Origin: Hymenobacter sp. YIM 151500-1
GTDB lineage: Bacteria > Bacteroidota > Bacteroidia > Cytophagales > Hymenobacteraceae
Reading direction: 5' to 3'
Assembly (NCBI RefSeq): GCF_025979885.1
Contig: NZ_CP110139.1
Coordinates: 1,736,001-1,800,000, forward strand
Length of the DNA stretch: 64,000 nt
Of the stretch, positions 32,334 through 40,770 are shown piece after piece. The position numbers and the translations under genes are program-made. Numbering within the stretch: position 1 is the first letter of the stretch; every line of letters starts with the position of its first letter. The notes beneath the pieces are model-generated. The model saw nothing but the letters and a program-made list of their open reading frames with translations, was not told where the DNA came from and made no database searches.

Positions 32334-34670
32334 ATGAACACCGAACCACACTTCTTTGAAACCAACGCCGCGCCGGGTGTTGTCGGGCAGCCCCTGAACC
32401 GCGTCGATGGCTGGGCCAAGGTGACCGGTCACGCCACGTATTCGGCCGAGTACAACCAGCTGCTAGGTCTGGTGCACGCCGTGCTCAAAACCAGCGACGT
32501 GGCCAAGGGGCGCGTCCAAAGCATTGATACCCGTGCGGCCCAGCGGCAGCCGGGCGTGCTGGCCATTCTCACGCACGAGAACCTGCCTAAGCTGGCCAAA
32601 ACGCCCAACACGCCCGAGAACAAAGCGGCCCTGAATGCGCCGATGGGCTTTCTGCCCATGACCTCGGACCAGATTCACTACGCCGGGCAGCCCGTGGCGG
32701 TAGTGGTGGCCGATACGCTGGAACACGCCCAGTACGCCGCTGCCCTGTTGCAAGTAAGCTACGCCCCCGAGAAGCCCGTGTCCTCGTACCAGGACCCCAA
32801 GGCGCAGCTCTACATTCCGAAGAGTATCCGCGGCTACCTGCCCGGCGTCACCAAGCGCGGCAATGCGCAGGCCGCGTACCAGAGCGCCCCGGTGCAGCTG
32901 ACGGCCACCTATACCCACGCCACCACCCACCACAACCCCCTGGAGCCGGGCGCCACCACCGCCCACTGGGAAGCCCCGGACCGCCTGACGGTATATGACA
33001 CCACCCAGGGCGTGTCGGAAACGCAGAAGACGCTGGCTTTGATGCTGGGCCTTGCGACCGAGCAGGTGCGGGTGGTCAATAAATATCTCGGTGGCGGCTT
33101 CGGCTGCAAGGCCTGGGTGTGGCCCCACGTGGTGCTGGCCCCGCTGGCGGCCAAGGCCGTGGGGCGGCCGGTGAAGCTGGTGCTCACCCGCCCGCAGCAG
33201 TTCACGGGCATGGGCTTCCGCGAAGAGCAGGAGCAGACGCTGCGCCTCGGCGCTACCAAGGAGGGCAAGCTGCTGGCGCTGGTGCACGAAAAGACGTCTA
33301 CCACCTCACCCTGGGAAGACTACGCCGAAACCAACAGCCGCATTGTTAACATGCTCTACGCCTGCCCCGCCTTTGAGGCCACCTACCGCCTGGGCCGGGC
33401 CAACGTGATGACGCCGACCTCCACCCGCGCCCCCGGCGACATGCCCGGCTCGTTTGCCCTGGAGTGCTCCATGGACGATCTGGCCTATCAGCTTGGCCTC
33501 GACCCCCTCCAAGTGCGGCTGCTGAACTACGCCGAGAAGGACCCCACCAACGGCCACCCCTGGAGCAGCAAAAGCCTGAAGCAGTGCTACCAGCGCGGCG
33601 CCGAGCTGTTTGGCTGGAAAAACCGCAACCCCCGCAACGGCCAGACCCGCGACGGCAAGCACCTGGTGGGCGTGGGCATGGCCACGGCTTCCTACCCGGT
33701 GCACAGCTCCCAAGGCAACGCCCGCGTGCGTCTCTACGCCGACGGCCGCGCCGTGGTGCAGGCCGGGGCCACCGACCTGGGCACCGGCACCTACACCATC
33801 ATCACCCAGGTAGCGGCCGACGCGCTGGGTTTGCCGCCCGAAAACGTGCGCTTCGAGCTGGGCGATACGGTGCTGCCCACCACGCAGTGGTCGGGCGGCT
33901 CCACGGCCGCGGGCCGGGTGTCGTCGTCGGTGTATCTGGCGGCGCAGGAGGTATGGCAGAAGCTCATTACAGTGGCGGTGGGGGACAAAAGGTCGCCGCT
34001 GTACAAGGCCAAGCCCGCCGACATAGTGGTGGAGAAAGGCCGCCTCCAGCTGAAAGCCAAGCCGGCCGCCGGTGAGACGTTTGGCGAGGTGATGAAGCGC
34101 GCCAACATGGGCGACGTGGAAGGCAGCGCCCTGGGCCGCTACGGCAGCGCCTACGAAGGCCAACTCTCGTCGGCCACTGCCGACATGAACAAAAAGGAGG
34201 CGCCCGTCGAGCACTCCATGCACGCCTTCGGCACTCACTTCTGCGAGGTGCACGTAGACCCTGAGCTGGGCACCGTGCGCGTGACGCGCTGGGTGAGCGT
34301 AATGGCCGCGGGCCGCATCCTCAACCCTAAAACCGCCCGCTCCCAGGTCATCGGGGGCAGCATTTTCGGCATCGGGGCGGCCCTGATGGAGCAAACCGTG
34401 CGTGACCCCCACCTGGCCCGCTACACCAACGCCAACTTGGCCGACTACCACATCCCGGTCAATGCCGACATTCCCGACATGACGGTGGAGTTCATCGACG
34501 AGCATGACCCCCACGTCAACGCCATGGGCGTGAAGGGCATCGGTGAAATTTCCATTGTGGGGGTGACGGCCGCCGTGGCCAACGCCTTCTTCCACGCCAC
34601 CGGCCGGCGCCTGCGCGACCTGCCCATGACGCCAGACAAGGTGCTGAACGCCCTTCGCCAACCGGCTTAG
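32334..34670 (+). CDS. Molybdenum hydroxylase large subunit, Mo-cofactor binding (PaoC-like)
   Basis: A 778-residue catalytic subunit of the xanthine oxidase family. Seen: RVDGWAKVTGHATYSAEY at the start; LGGGFGCKAWVWPHVVLAPL with the conserved GGGFG(x)K moco loop; RAPGDMPGSFALECSMDDLA; GATDLGTGTYTIITQVAADA; and near the C-terminus GVKGIGEISIVGVTAAVANA, where the catalytic Glu sits in GxGE. It has no Tat signal itself; export would be with the small subunit. It probably oxidises aldehydes or N-heterocycles. The MocA- and XdhC-type genes at 14-16 kb would supply the CMP-moco cofactor and its sulfuration. Confidence 0.93.
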   Translation: MNTEPHFFETNAAPGVVGQPLNRVDGWAKVTGHATYSAEYNQLLGLVHAVLKTSDVAKGRVQSIDTRAAQRQPGVLAILTHENLPKLAKTPNTPENKAALNAPMGFLPMTSDQIHYAGQPVAVVVADTLEHAQYAAALLQVSYAPEKPVSSYQDPKAQLYIPKSIRGYLPGVTKRGNAQAAYQSAPVQLTATYTHATTHHNPLEPGATTAHWEAPDRLTVYDTTQGVSETQKTLALMLGLATEQVRVVNKYLGGGFGCKAWVWPHVVLAPLAAKAVGRPVKLVLTRPQQFTGMGFREEQEQTLRLGATKEGKLLALVHEKTSTTSPWEDYAETNSRIVNMLYACPAFEATYRLGRANVMTPTSTRAPGDMPGSFALECSMDDLAYQLGLDPLQVRLLNYAEKDPTNGHPWSSKSLKQCYQRGAELFGWKNRNPRNGQTRDGKHLVGVGMATASYPVHSSQGNARVRLYADGRAVVQAGATDLGTGTYTIITQVAADALGLPPENVRFELGDTVLPTTQWSGGSTAAGRVSSSVYLAAQEVWQKLITVAVGDKRSPLYKAKPADIVVEKGRLQLKAKPAAGETFGEVMKRANMGDVEGSALGRYGSAYEGQLSSATADMNKKEAPVEHSMHAFGTHFCEVHVDPELGTVRVTRWVSVMAAGRILNPKTARSQVIGGSIFGIGAALMEQTVRDPHLARYTNANLADYHIPVNADIPDMTVEFIDEHDPHVNAMGVKGIGEISIVGVTAAVANAFFHATGRRLRDLPMTPDKVLNALRQPA

Positions 34671-34674
34671 CACC

Positions 34675-34868
34675 ATGTCACAACCCGCCTTTCGGACAAC
34701 GGCGCTAGCCATATTGCTCCTGCCTTGCGTGCCGGCGCAGTTTTGGTGGTCGACGCGCTTACGGCCCGGCCGCAAGCCACCGTCACCATTTCGGCGTTAA
34801 CGGCCAAGGGCGATTTACCCCGGCTGCATCACGCGCTAGGCGACGCAACGGCCCGGATGCAGGTCTGA
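34675..34868 (+). pseudogene. Possible remnant of a carboxymuconolactone decarboxylase-like exported protein
   Basis: An ATG 5 nt after the Mo-subunit stop opens a signal-peptide-like leader (MSQPAFRTTALAILLLPCVP). In the next frame, from about 34737, VDALTARPQATVTISALTAK and GDLPRLHHALGDA follow. The latter resembles the end of carboxymuconolactone decarboxylase/AhpD-like proteins, where a [ST]-[LV]-x-[TI]-[VI]-[SA]-AL segment precedes G-x-x-x-x-L-x-x-H-L. A frameshift plus internal deletion would link the two. Weak; the region may hold nothing. Confidence 0.3.
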
Positions 34869-35055
34869 CCGTGAACGAGGAAAAGAAGTGCTGGTGTACC
34901 ACGCCGCAGCCAGCGCCGCGAAGTGTGGCTTAGGCCCTCAGATGCAAACCTTCAGCTGAGCTTCCCACACGCAACCAAGCCCGCACGACCCAGACCACCC
35001 CGAGAAGCGAAACCCGGTTGCAGTAGCCGGCCCCTGCACCGTACCCCAGTAAAAC

Positions 35056-35089
35056 AAAAACCGCGTTTCTGAACCAGAAACGCGGTTTT
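35056..35089 (-). terminator. Terminator after tRNA-Ser
   Basis: CCGCGTTTCT pairs perfectly with AGAAACGCGG around GAACC, flanked by A and T runs. It lies directly 3' of the minus-strand tRNA gene. Confidence 0.9.
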
Positions 35090-35092
35090 CAG

Positions 35093-35180
35093 CAGAGAGG
35101 ATGGGATTCGAACCCACGATGACCTTTTGGGCCATACACACTTTCCAGGCGTGCTCCTTCGACCACTCGGACACCTCTCT
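35093..35180 (-). tRNA. tRNA-Ser(GGA)
   Basis: Read on the minus strand, an 88-nt class II tRNA folds: acceptor stem AGAGAGG with CCTCTCT; D arm around GTCCGAGTGGTCGAAGGAG; anticodon arm CACGCCTGGAAAGTGTG giving anticodon GGA (Ser, UCC/UCU codons); a long variable arm (TATGGCCCAAAAGGTCATC) as expected for serine; T arm GTGGGTTCGAATCCCAT; and discriminator G. CCA is not encoded. A strong terminator follows 4 nt downstream. Confidence 0.95.
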
Positions 35181-35359
35181 GGATGCTGGGAAGTGGAGCA
35201 AAATAACACCCGATTTTTGGGATACGCAAGTTTCCGCCGCCCGCAGTCCTGATTTCGCGGCCGCACGAGTACCCCGGAGCTGGGCGCTGGCAACGGCAGA
35301 ACGATTCCCAGGCCAGTCGTTCGGGCGGGCCGGGGCGGGGCTCCGGGGTACCCCTTCGT

Positions 35360-36391
35360 TTATATCGGGGTGATTTCGCCGCGCAGGTCCTGGCCGAGCA
35401 GGCGGCGGGTGGTGGCTTCGTCGCGCTCCAGGCCCAGCACAAACATGAGCTTGGTGATGGCCGCTTCCACCGTGATGTCGTCGCCGCCGATGACGCCCAG
35501 CTCGGTGAGATGGGAGCTAGTTTCGTAGCGGCCCTGCACCACGCGGCCCTCCTCGCACTGGCTGACGTTGAGCAGCTGCACGCCCCGCTCGCGGGCCGCG
35601 CGCAGGCACTCCACAAACCAGGGCGCCGTGGGGGCGTTGCCCGAGCCGTAGGTTTCGAGCACGCAGCCGCGCAGGTCGTCGGCGCCGAGCTGGGCCTGCA
35701 CCTGGCGCTCGGTGATGCCGGGAAACAGCTTGAGGATGGTGACCCGGTCGTCGAGGCGCTGGTGGGCGCGCAGGGGCGCGGCGGGCAGCAGGCGGATTTG
35801 CTTGTCGTTGAACTCCAGCTCGATGCCGGCCTTGGCCAGGGGCGGGTAGTTTTCGGAGCGGAAGGCGTTGTACTGTTGGCTTTCCACCTTCTTGGCCCGG
35901 TTGCCGCGGATGAGCAGCTCGTTGAAGAACACGCACACTTCGGGCACGCGCACGGTGCCGGCCCTGGGGTAGCGGGCGGCAGCCATTTCGAGGGCCGTTA
36001 CGAGGTTGCGGCGGGCGTCGGTGCGGATGCGGCCCACGGGCACCTGGGCCCCGGTGAACACCACGGTTTTGCCCAGGTTTTCGAGCAGGAAGCTGAGCGC
36101 CGCCGCCGAGTAAGCCATGGTGTCGGTGCCGTGCAGCACCACGAAGCCGTCGTAGCGGGTGTAATTGTCGCGGATGAGGGCGGCCAGCCGGAGCCAGTCG
36201 GCCACGGTGATGTTGCTGGAGTCGATGGGCGGGCCCAGGTTCACCACGTGTACCTGCATGTGCAGCTGGTGCAGCTCGGGCATCTTCCGCCGAATGTGCT
36301 CGAAGTTCATGGGCACCAGCTCGCCTTGCTTGTTGTACGCCATGCCGGCCGTGCCGCCGGTGTAAATAACCAGGATAGAAGTTTCGAGCAA
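35360..36391 (-). CDS. ansA: Type I L-asparaginase
   Basis: Hydrolyses L-asparagine to aspartate and ammonia; cytoplasmic type I by lack of a signal peptide. Seen: ILVIYTGGTAGMAYN with the first catalytic Thr, VVLHGTDTMAYSAAAL with the second Thr and Asp, VFTGAQVPVGRIRTDARRN, and VLETYGSGNAPT near residue 250. No ATG exists between the upstream palindromic repeat and the first conserved motif, so the start is probably the TTG giving LLETSILV, which would make 343 residues, the usual length. The longer frame upstream is translated repeat DNA. The TTG start is an inference. Confidence 0.88.
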   Translation of the reverse strand: MLETSILVIYTGGTAGMAYNKQGELVPMNFEHIRRKMPELHQLHMQVHVVNLGPPIDSSNITVADWLRLAALIRDNYTRYDGFVVLHGTDTMAYSAAALSFLLENLGKTVVFTGAQVPVGRIRTDARRNLVTALEMAAARYPRAGTVRVPEVCVFFNELLIRGNRAKKVESQQYNAFRSENYPPLAKAGIELEFNDKQIRLLPAAPLRAHQRLDDRVTILKLFPGITERQVQAQLGADDLRGCVLETYGSGNAPTAPWFVECLRAARERGVQLLNVSQCEEGRVVQGRYETSSHLTELGVIGGDDITVEAAITKLMFVLGLERDEATTRRLLGQDLRGEITPI

Positions 36392-36575
36392 AGTGATGGG
36401 GTGATGGGGTGATGAGGCGAAGATAAGCAGAACGTCCTGCTGAGCTTGTCGAAGCATCTCTTCCGCTTCGTCCTCCCGATTGAGATTAGCCCGCGGGAGA
36501 GATGCTTCGACAAGCTCAGCATGACGTTCCTTCTTACCTGTCACCTGTCACTTGTTACCTGTCACCCCATCACCT
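36391..36575. repeat. Composite repeat between ansA and tatD
   Basis: GTGATGGG units, a core TGCTGAGCTTGTCGAAGCAT mirrored by ATGCTTCGACAAGCTCAGCA around CGCTTCGTCCTCCCGATTGA, and on the right CCTGTCAC units. The right tandem extends into the 3' end of the TatD gene and supplies its stop. Confidence 0.85.
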
Positions 36576-37339
36576 TGTCCAAACAGCTCCTGGGTGGTGC
36601 GGGTGGTGGCTTCGGCTACTTCTTCCACGTCCTTGCCCAGCAGCTCGGCCACGCGGTGGGCCACCAGGGGGAGGTAGGCGGGCTCGTTGCGCTTACCGCG
36701 GTGGGGCGCGGGGGCTAGGTAGGGGCAGTCGGTTTCGAGCAGCAGGTGCTCCAGGCCCACGTGGGGCAGCACCTGGTCGAGGCCGCCGTTCTTAAAGGTA
36801 GCCACGCCCCCGATGCCCAGCTTGAAGCCCAGGCGAATTACTTCCTCGGCCTCGGCCAGGGTGCCCGAAAAGCAGTGGAACACCCCGCGCAGGGTGCCGT
36901 CCTGGGCGGCCGTTACCAGGTCGGCGGTCTGGCGGAAGGCGTTGCGGGTGTGCAGCACCACGGGCAGGCGGTGCTGCCGGGCCATAGCCAGCTGGATGCG
37001 CAGGGCTTCCTGCTGCTCGGGCAGGTGGCTTTGGTCCCAGTACAGGTCGATGCCGCACTCCCCTACTGCCGCAAACGGGCGCCGGCCCAGCCAGTCTTCC
37101 ACCTCGTAAAGCTGCCGCTCGAAGTGCTTGCCCACCGAGCACGGGTGCAGGCCCATCATGGCCTGGCACTGCTGGGGGTGGCGCGCTTCGGTTTCCAGCA
37201 GGGCATCAATGCTGGTGTGGTCGATGTTGGGCATGTAAATGGTCCGGACTCCGGCCTCCAGGGCCCGCAGCAGCATGGCTTCCTGGTCGGGCTTGAACTG
37301 CTCGGAGTAGACGTGGGCGTGCGAATCGGTCAGGTGCAT
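36548..37339 (-). CDS. tatD: TatD family metal-dependent hydrolase
   Basis: A 263-residue TIM-barrel hydrolase; TatD-type enzymes are metal-dependent DNases involved in DNA repair or D-Tyr-tRNA processing. Seen: DSHAHVYSEQF with the HxH metal ligands; VGECGIDLYWDQS with the bridging Glu; LPVVLHTRNAF; GVFHCFSGTLAEAEEV; and LLLETDCPYLAPAPHRGKRN with Asp and the trailing family signature. The ATG at MHLTDSHAH is firm. The final codons (DGVTGNK-stop) come from the TGACAGG-type repeat downstream; other TatD proteins end near QELF. Confidence 0.93.
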   Translation of the reverse strand: MHLTDSHAHVYSEQFKPDQEAMLLRALEAGVRTIYMPNIDHTSIDALLETEARHPQQCQAMMGLHPCSVGKHFERQLYEVEDWLGRRPFAAVGECGIDLYWDQSHLPEQQEALRIQLAMARQHRLPVVLHTRNAFRQTADLVTAAQDGTLRGVFHCFSGTLAEAEEVIRLGFKLGIGGVATFKNGGLDQVLPHVGLEHLLLETDCPYLAPAPHRGKRNEPAYLPLVAHRVAELLGKDVEEVAEATTRTTQELFGQGDGVTGNK

Positions 37340-37398
37340 GGGTGCAAAGGTAGTAAGCCCCACCCCTGCGGTAACTGCCTAACCTGCCGCTGGCAGCG

Positions 37399-40182
37399 TT
37401 ATGCTGCCGCTGGCATGACGAGGGGTTCATTGCCGGGAGGGGAGGGGGCGGGCACGGGCGCTTGGAAGGAAATGCCGGTGCCGTGGCCGGGGCGGGAGCG
37501 GATGGATAGGGTGCCGCCCAGCAGCTCGACGCGGGAGCGGATGCTGGCCAGGCCCAGGCCTTGCCGGCTCTGGGTTACGTGCTCGGGCTCGAAGCCTACG
37601 CCGTCGTCTTCCACACACACGTACACCTGGCCGTCGGCGCGGCTTACCTCCACGAATACCTCCCGGGCCTGGGCGTGCTTCATTACGTTGTTGAGCAGCT
37701 CCTGCACCATGCGGTACAAGGCTATCTGGAGCGTGGCGGGCAGGGGCTCTTGCAAGCCGTGCAGGTTCAGGTCGACGGCCAACTGGTGGGGCGGAATGCG
37801 CTTTACCAGGTCCTGTAGGGCCGCTTCCAGCCCAAAGTCTGCCAGGATGCCCGGCGTCAGCTCAAACGAAATGGTGCGCGTGGCCCGGATGGCTTCCTCG
37901 AGCAGGCGCTGGCTGGCCTGCACGGGCTCGGTTGGGGCCAGGCTGGCCATGCTCAGCTTGGTGGCGTACAGCAGCTGCCCCACGCCGTTGTGCAGGCTTT
38001 CGGCAATGCGGCGGCGCTCCTCTTCCTGGGCTTTCAGAACGGCTTCCAGCACCAGCTGCTGCTGGCGGACCTTGAGCTGGGTGGCCTCGGCCTGGAGGCG
38101 GGTTTGCTCGGTTACGTCGTGGAGCACGAGCAAGGCCCCGGCGCCCTCGGGCAGGGGCAGCGGCCGGGCATAGAGGTCGAGCCACACGCCGCCGGACCGG
38201 CTGCTGTAGTAGCCCAGGCGCGCAAAGTCCTCGCCGCCCAGAACCCGCTCCACCAGGGCTTGCAGGGCATCGGGGGCCGGCTGGCCCAGCAGCTGCGACA
38301 CCTCCGGGAGGCTCAGGCCCAGCACTTGCCCGGCCGCCAGGCCCGAGAGCCGCTCGGCGGCCTGGTTCCAGGCCAGCACCCGCCCCTGGGCGTCCAGGGC
38401 AATGATGCCGTCGACGCTGTGCGCGAGCAGGCCCTGGATAAGGTCCCGCTCGTGCTGCAATTGCAGGCGCCGCTGCTCCGATTCCGTCACGTCGATGGCA
38501 AACACCACGCCCTGCTGGCGCTGCTGGTCGAAGAAGCCGTAGTTCTGGAAGTACACGGCCTGGCCCTGGTACTCGGCCGAGCCCAGGAAGTTGATTTGTT
38601 GGCCGGCCAGCAGCTGGCGGGTGGGCTCGATCAAGGTCGGAAACACGTCGAACACGCTACGGCCGACCAGCTGATTGTCCTGCACGCCCACGCGGCGCAG
38701 CCCCTGCCCTACCAGCTCCAGGTACTCGCCCTGGGGCGAGAGGCGGCCCAGCACCACGGGCATGTTGGCCACGATGTGCTCCAGCAGGCGGTTTTTGTAG
38801 CTCAGCTCCTGCTCGGCTTCGCGGCGGGCCGTGATGTCGCGCACCAAGCCCAGCAGGCGCCCGCCCCGGCGAGCTTCGTCGGTGAGCACCCGGCCGGTCA
38901 TGGTTACGTGGCGCACGGCCTCGTCGGGGCCCGCCAGCACGCGGTACTCGGTTTCCAGAGCCGTCTGGCCGGGGCGCAGGTTGGTTATCAATTCCAGCAG
39001 GCGGCCCTGGTCGTCGGGATGCACCCGCGCCAGTACCTCCTCCGAAGGCACGGGGTTGTTCCGGAATGGATGGCCGAAGATGGCCTGGGCCCGCTCGTCC
39101 CAGTACAGCTGGTCGGTGGTCAGGTTCCAGTCAATCACGCCCATGGCCGAGGCTTGCAGGGCATCTCGCAGGCGCTCCTGGCTTTCGCGCACCAGGGCAG
39201 CGGCCCGCTTCGGCTCGGTGATGTCGCGCCAGGTGGCGTGCACCAGGGGCGAGTTGCTGCCGGTTTCGGGAATAACGGTGAGCAGAATGTCGGTCCAGAG
39301 CTCCTCGCCAGTGCTGCGCAGCCGTACCCACTCGAAGCGGCAGTGGCCAATGCGCAGGGCCTGCTGCCAGTAGGCTTCGGCCAACACCGCCGAGTGTTGG
39401 CCGCCGGGCTGGATTTCGGGCGAGAAAGCGGTAGCCGGCTGGCCCAGCAGCCGGCTTTTGTCGGGGAGTGCCAGCAGGTGCAGCGCGGCTTGGTTGCAGT
39501 TCGCGAAGCGGTTGTCGCGCATAAGCAGCATCCCGTCGCTGTTGGCTTCAAACAGGGTCCGGAAGCGTTGCTCGCTCAGGGCCAGGGCTTGCTGGGTGCG
39601 ATGCTGCTCCGTGATGTCGAGCAGGGCCAGGTTGCACCGGGGTTCTTCCAGATGAGCCGGGTTAGGCGCCACCGTGCCTTCCAGATGGGCCACGAAGGGG
39701 GTGCCATCGTCGCGGCGCATTTCCAGCACGGTGGTCTGGCGCTGCTCAGAGGTTAGCACGGCCTGCACAAAATCAGCGAAGGCGGTGCGGTGGGTCAGGT
39801 TTACGAACAAAGCCAGCCGGCGGCCCAGCAAGTGCTGGCGCACGGTGCCCAGCAGCTGGCTGGCCCGCAGGTTGAGCTGCTCGATGGTGCCATCGGGGCG
39901 CAGGGAGCAGTAGCCCACCGGCGCAAACTCGTAGAGGTCGACGTAGCGGGCCCGCGACGTTTCGGCGTCAACCTGGGCCAGCAACAGCTCCTCGTACTGC
40001 ATTTCCAGCTCAATCTGGTGTACTTGCAGCTCCTGCACCAGGCGCTGTACCTCAGCCGAGACGTCGGCTGGCAGACCTTGCGTTACTAGCTGGCGGCGCT
40101 CGGCCTGCTGGCGCAGGTCGCGCAGGGCCTCGTGGGGGTTGGCGTACGGGTGCGCCGATTCGCTAGGGTCGTTGGTTGTCAT
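37399..40182 (-). CDS. Multi-PAS sensor histidine kinase, NarL-type core
   Basis: A 927-residue soluble sensor kinase; no membrane segments are evident. After an N-terminal coiled-coil region there are several PAS/PAC repeats: YEFAPVGYCSLRPDGTIEQL near residue 80, LFEANSDGMLLMRDNRF near 205, TSxGE-like STGEELWTDILLTVIPETGS, a PAS with YWDERAQAIFGHPF, and LLAHSVDGIIALDAQGRVLA near 590. The core has phospho-acceptor His731 in RRIAESLHNGVGQLLYATKL (HisKA_3-type), and HATPase_c motifs: LNNVMKHAQARE (N box), VEDDGVGFEPE (G1), and GLGLASIRSRVELLGG (G2). The partner regulator is unknown; the single receiver at 22.8 kb is one candidate. Confidence 0.9.
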   Translation of the reverse strand: MTTNDPSESAHPYANPHEALRDLRQQAERRQLVTQGLPADVSAEVQRLVQELQVHQIELEMQYEELLLAQVDAETSRARYVDLYEFAPVGYCSLRPDGTIEQLNLRASQLLGTVRQHLLGRRLALFVNLTHRTAFADFVQAVLTSEQRQTTVLEMRRDDGTPFVAHLEGTVAPNPAHLEEPRCNLALLDITEQHRTQQALALSEQRFRTLFEANSDGMLLMRDNRFANCNQAALHLLALPDKSRLLGQPATAFSPEIQPGGQHSAVLAEAYWQQALRIGHCRFEWVRLRSTGEELWTDILLTVIPETGSNSPLVHATWRDITEPKRAAALVRESQERLRDALQASAMGVIDWNLTTDQLYWDERAQAIFGHPFRNNPVPSEEVLARVHPDDQGRLLELITNLRPGQTALETEYRVLAGPDEAVRHVTMTGRVLTDEARRGGRLLGLVRDITARREAEQELSYKNRLLEHIVANMPVVLGRLSPQGEYLELVGQGLRRVGVQDNQLVGRSVFDVFPTLIEPTRQLLAGQQINFLGSAEYQGQAVYFQNYGFFDQQRQQGVVFAIDVTESEQRRLQLQHERDLIQGLLAHSVDGIIALDAQGRVLAWNQAAERLSGLAAGQVLGLSLPEVSQLLGQPAPDALQALVERVLGGEDFARLGYYSSRSGGVWLDLYARPLPLPEGAGALLVLHDVTEQTRLQAEATQLKVRQQQLVLEAVLKAQEEERRRIAESLHNGVGQLLYATKLSMASLAPTEPVQASQRLLEEAIRATRTISFELTPGILADFGLEAALQDLVKRIPPHQLAVDLNLHGLQEPLPATLQIALYRMVQELLNNVMKHAQAREVFVEVSRADGQVYVCVEDDGVGFEPEHVTQSRQGLGLASIRSRVELLGGTLSIRSRPGHGTGISFQAPVPAPSPPGNEPLVMPAAA

Positions 40183-40770
40183 AGCGGTAGGGAAAGAAGA
40201 ACGGACGGCTACCTCCGGACCTTCATCCGCGACGCAGCTGGAAAATCAAATTGATTAACAGAAATATACTACGAAGCGGGATAGAAAACCGGTAGTTTGT
40301 TCTGCTGCGCAGGTGGCGCAGTACGCCAGGGTGCGCAGCCGCAGTCGAGCCGGAGCTAAGGCCGGTCCTGCTACATCGGGCGTCGACTTGTCGAGCAAAG
40401 GTCGCCGCAGGCAAGCAGCTCACGTGCTGACGCTAGAGGCTAATCGTCCTGCTTCATCTGGCGTCCGCGCAGCCGGAGGCGAAGTCGAACCGTAGGAAGG
40501 CGTAAGCCAAGCATCTCTACCGCTTCGGTGCAGTCGTCAGAAATTACCTCCAGTAGAGATGCTTCGACAAGCAGACGCCAGATAGAGCATGACAATAGCA
40601 CTACAACGAAGCGGGAGAGATGCTTGCCGGCGGCGACCTTTGATTGGGCAAGCTGGGCAGGACGATACCATGTCACTCCCAGCACGCACGCCGCGTCAAC
40701 GTCGTGTCGCAGGACCAGCTAGTCACTTCCACTCACTGAGGCGGCCGCCCCGAAGGCTGTACACGTTGCG
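40183..40770. other. Intergenic region between PAS kinase and CheB-CheR genes
   Basis: 588 nt without a supported gene. It contains a diverged copy of the GTCATGCT-type palindrome around 40445-40595 (TGGCGTCCGCGCAGCCGGAG mirrored as CAGACGCCAGATAGAGCATG with an AAGCATCTCTACCGCTTCG centre), and a related GCGGGAGAGATGCTTG at about 40608. A minus-strand promoter for the kinase may lie around 40240-40290, where the sequence is AT-rich. Confidence 0.5.
40445..40595. repeat. GTCATGCT-family palindrome, diverged copy
   Basis: Arms related to those at 11127-11241 (GCGTCCGCGCAGCCG; GAGATGCTTCGACAAGC) around a CCGCTTCGG centre, with a 3' partial duplicate of the AGAGATGCTT word. Less perfect than the other copies. 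Confidence 0.65.

Noticed and set aside
35093..35180. tRNA-Ser as an attachment site of an integrated element
   Set aside because: No integrase gene and no second copy of the tRNA 3' end was seen nearby.
37990..39756. 588-codon plus-strand open frame
   Set aside because: Antisense to the multi-PAS kinase, whose motifs are clear; high GC leaves few stops.
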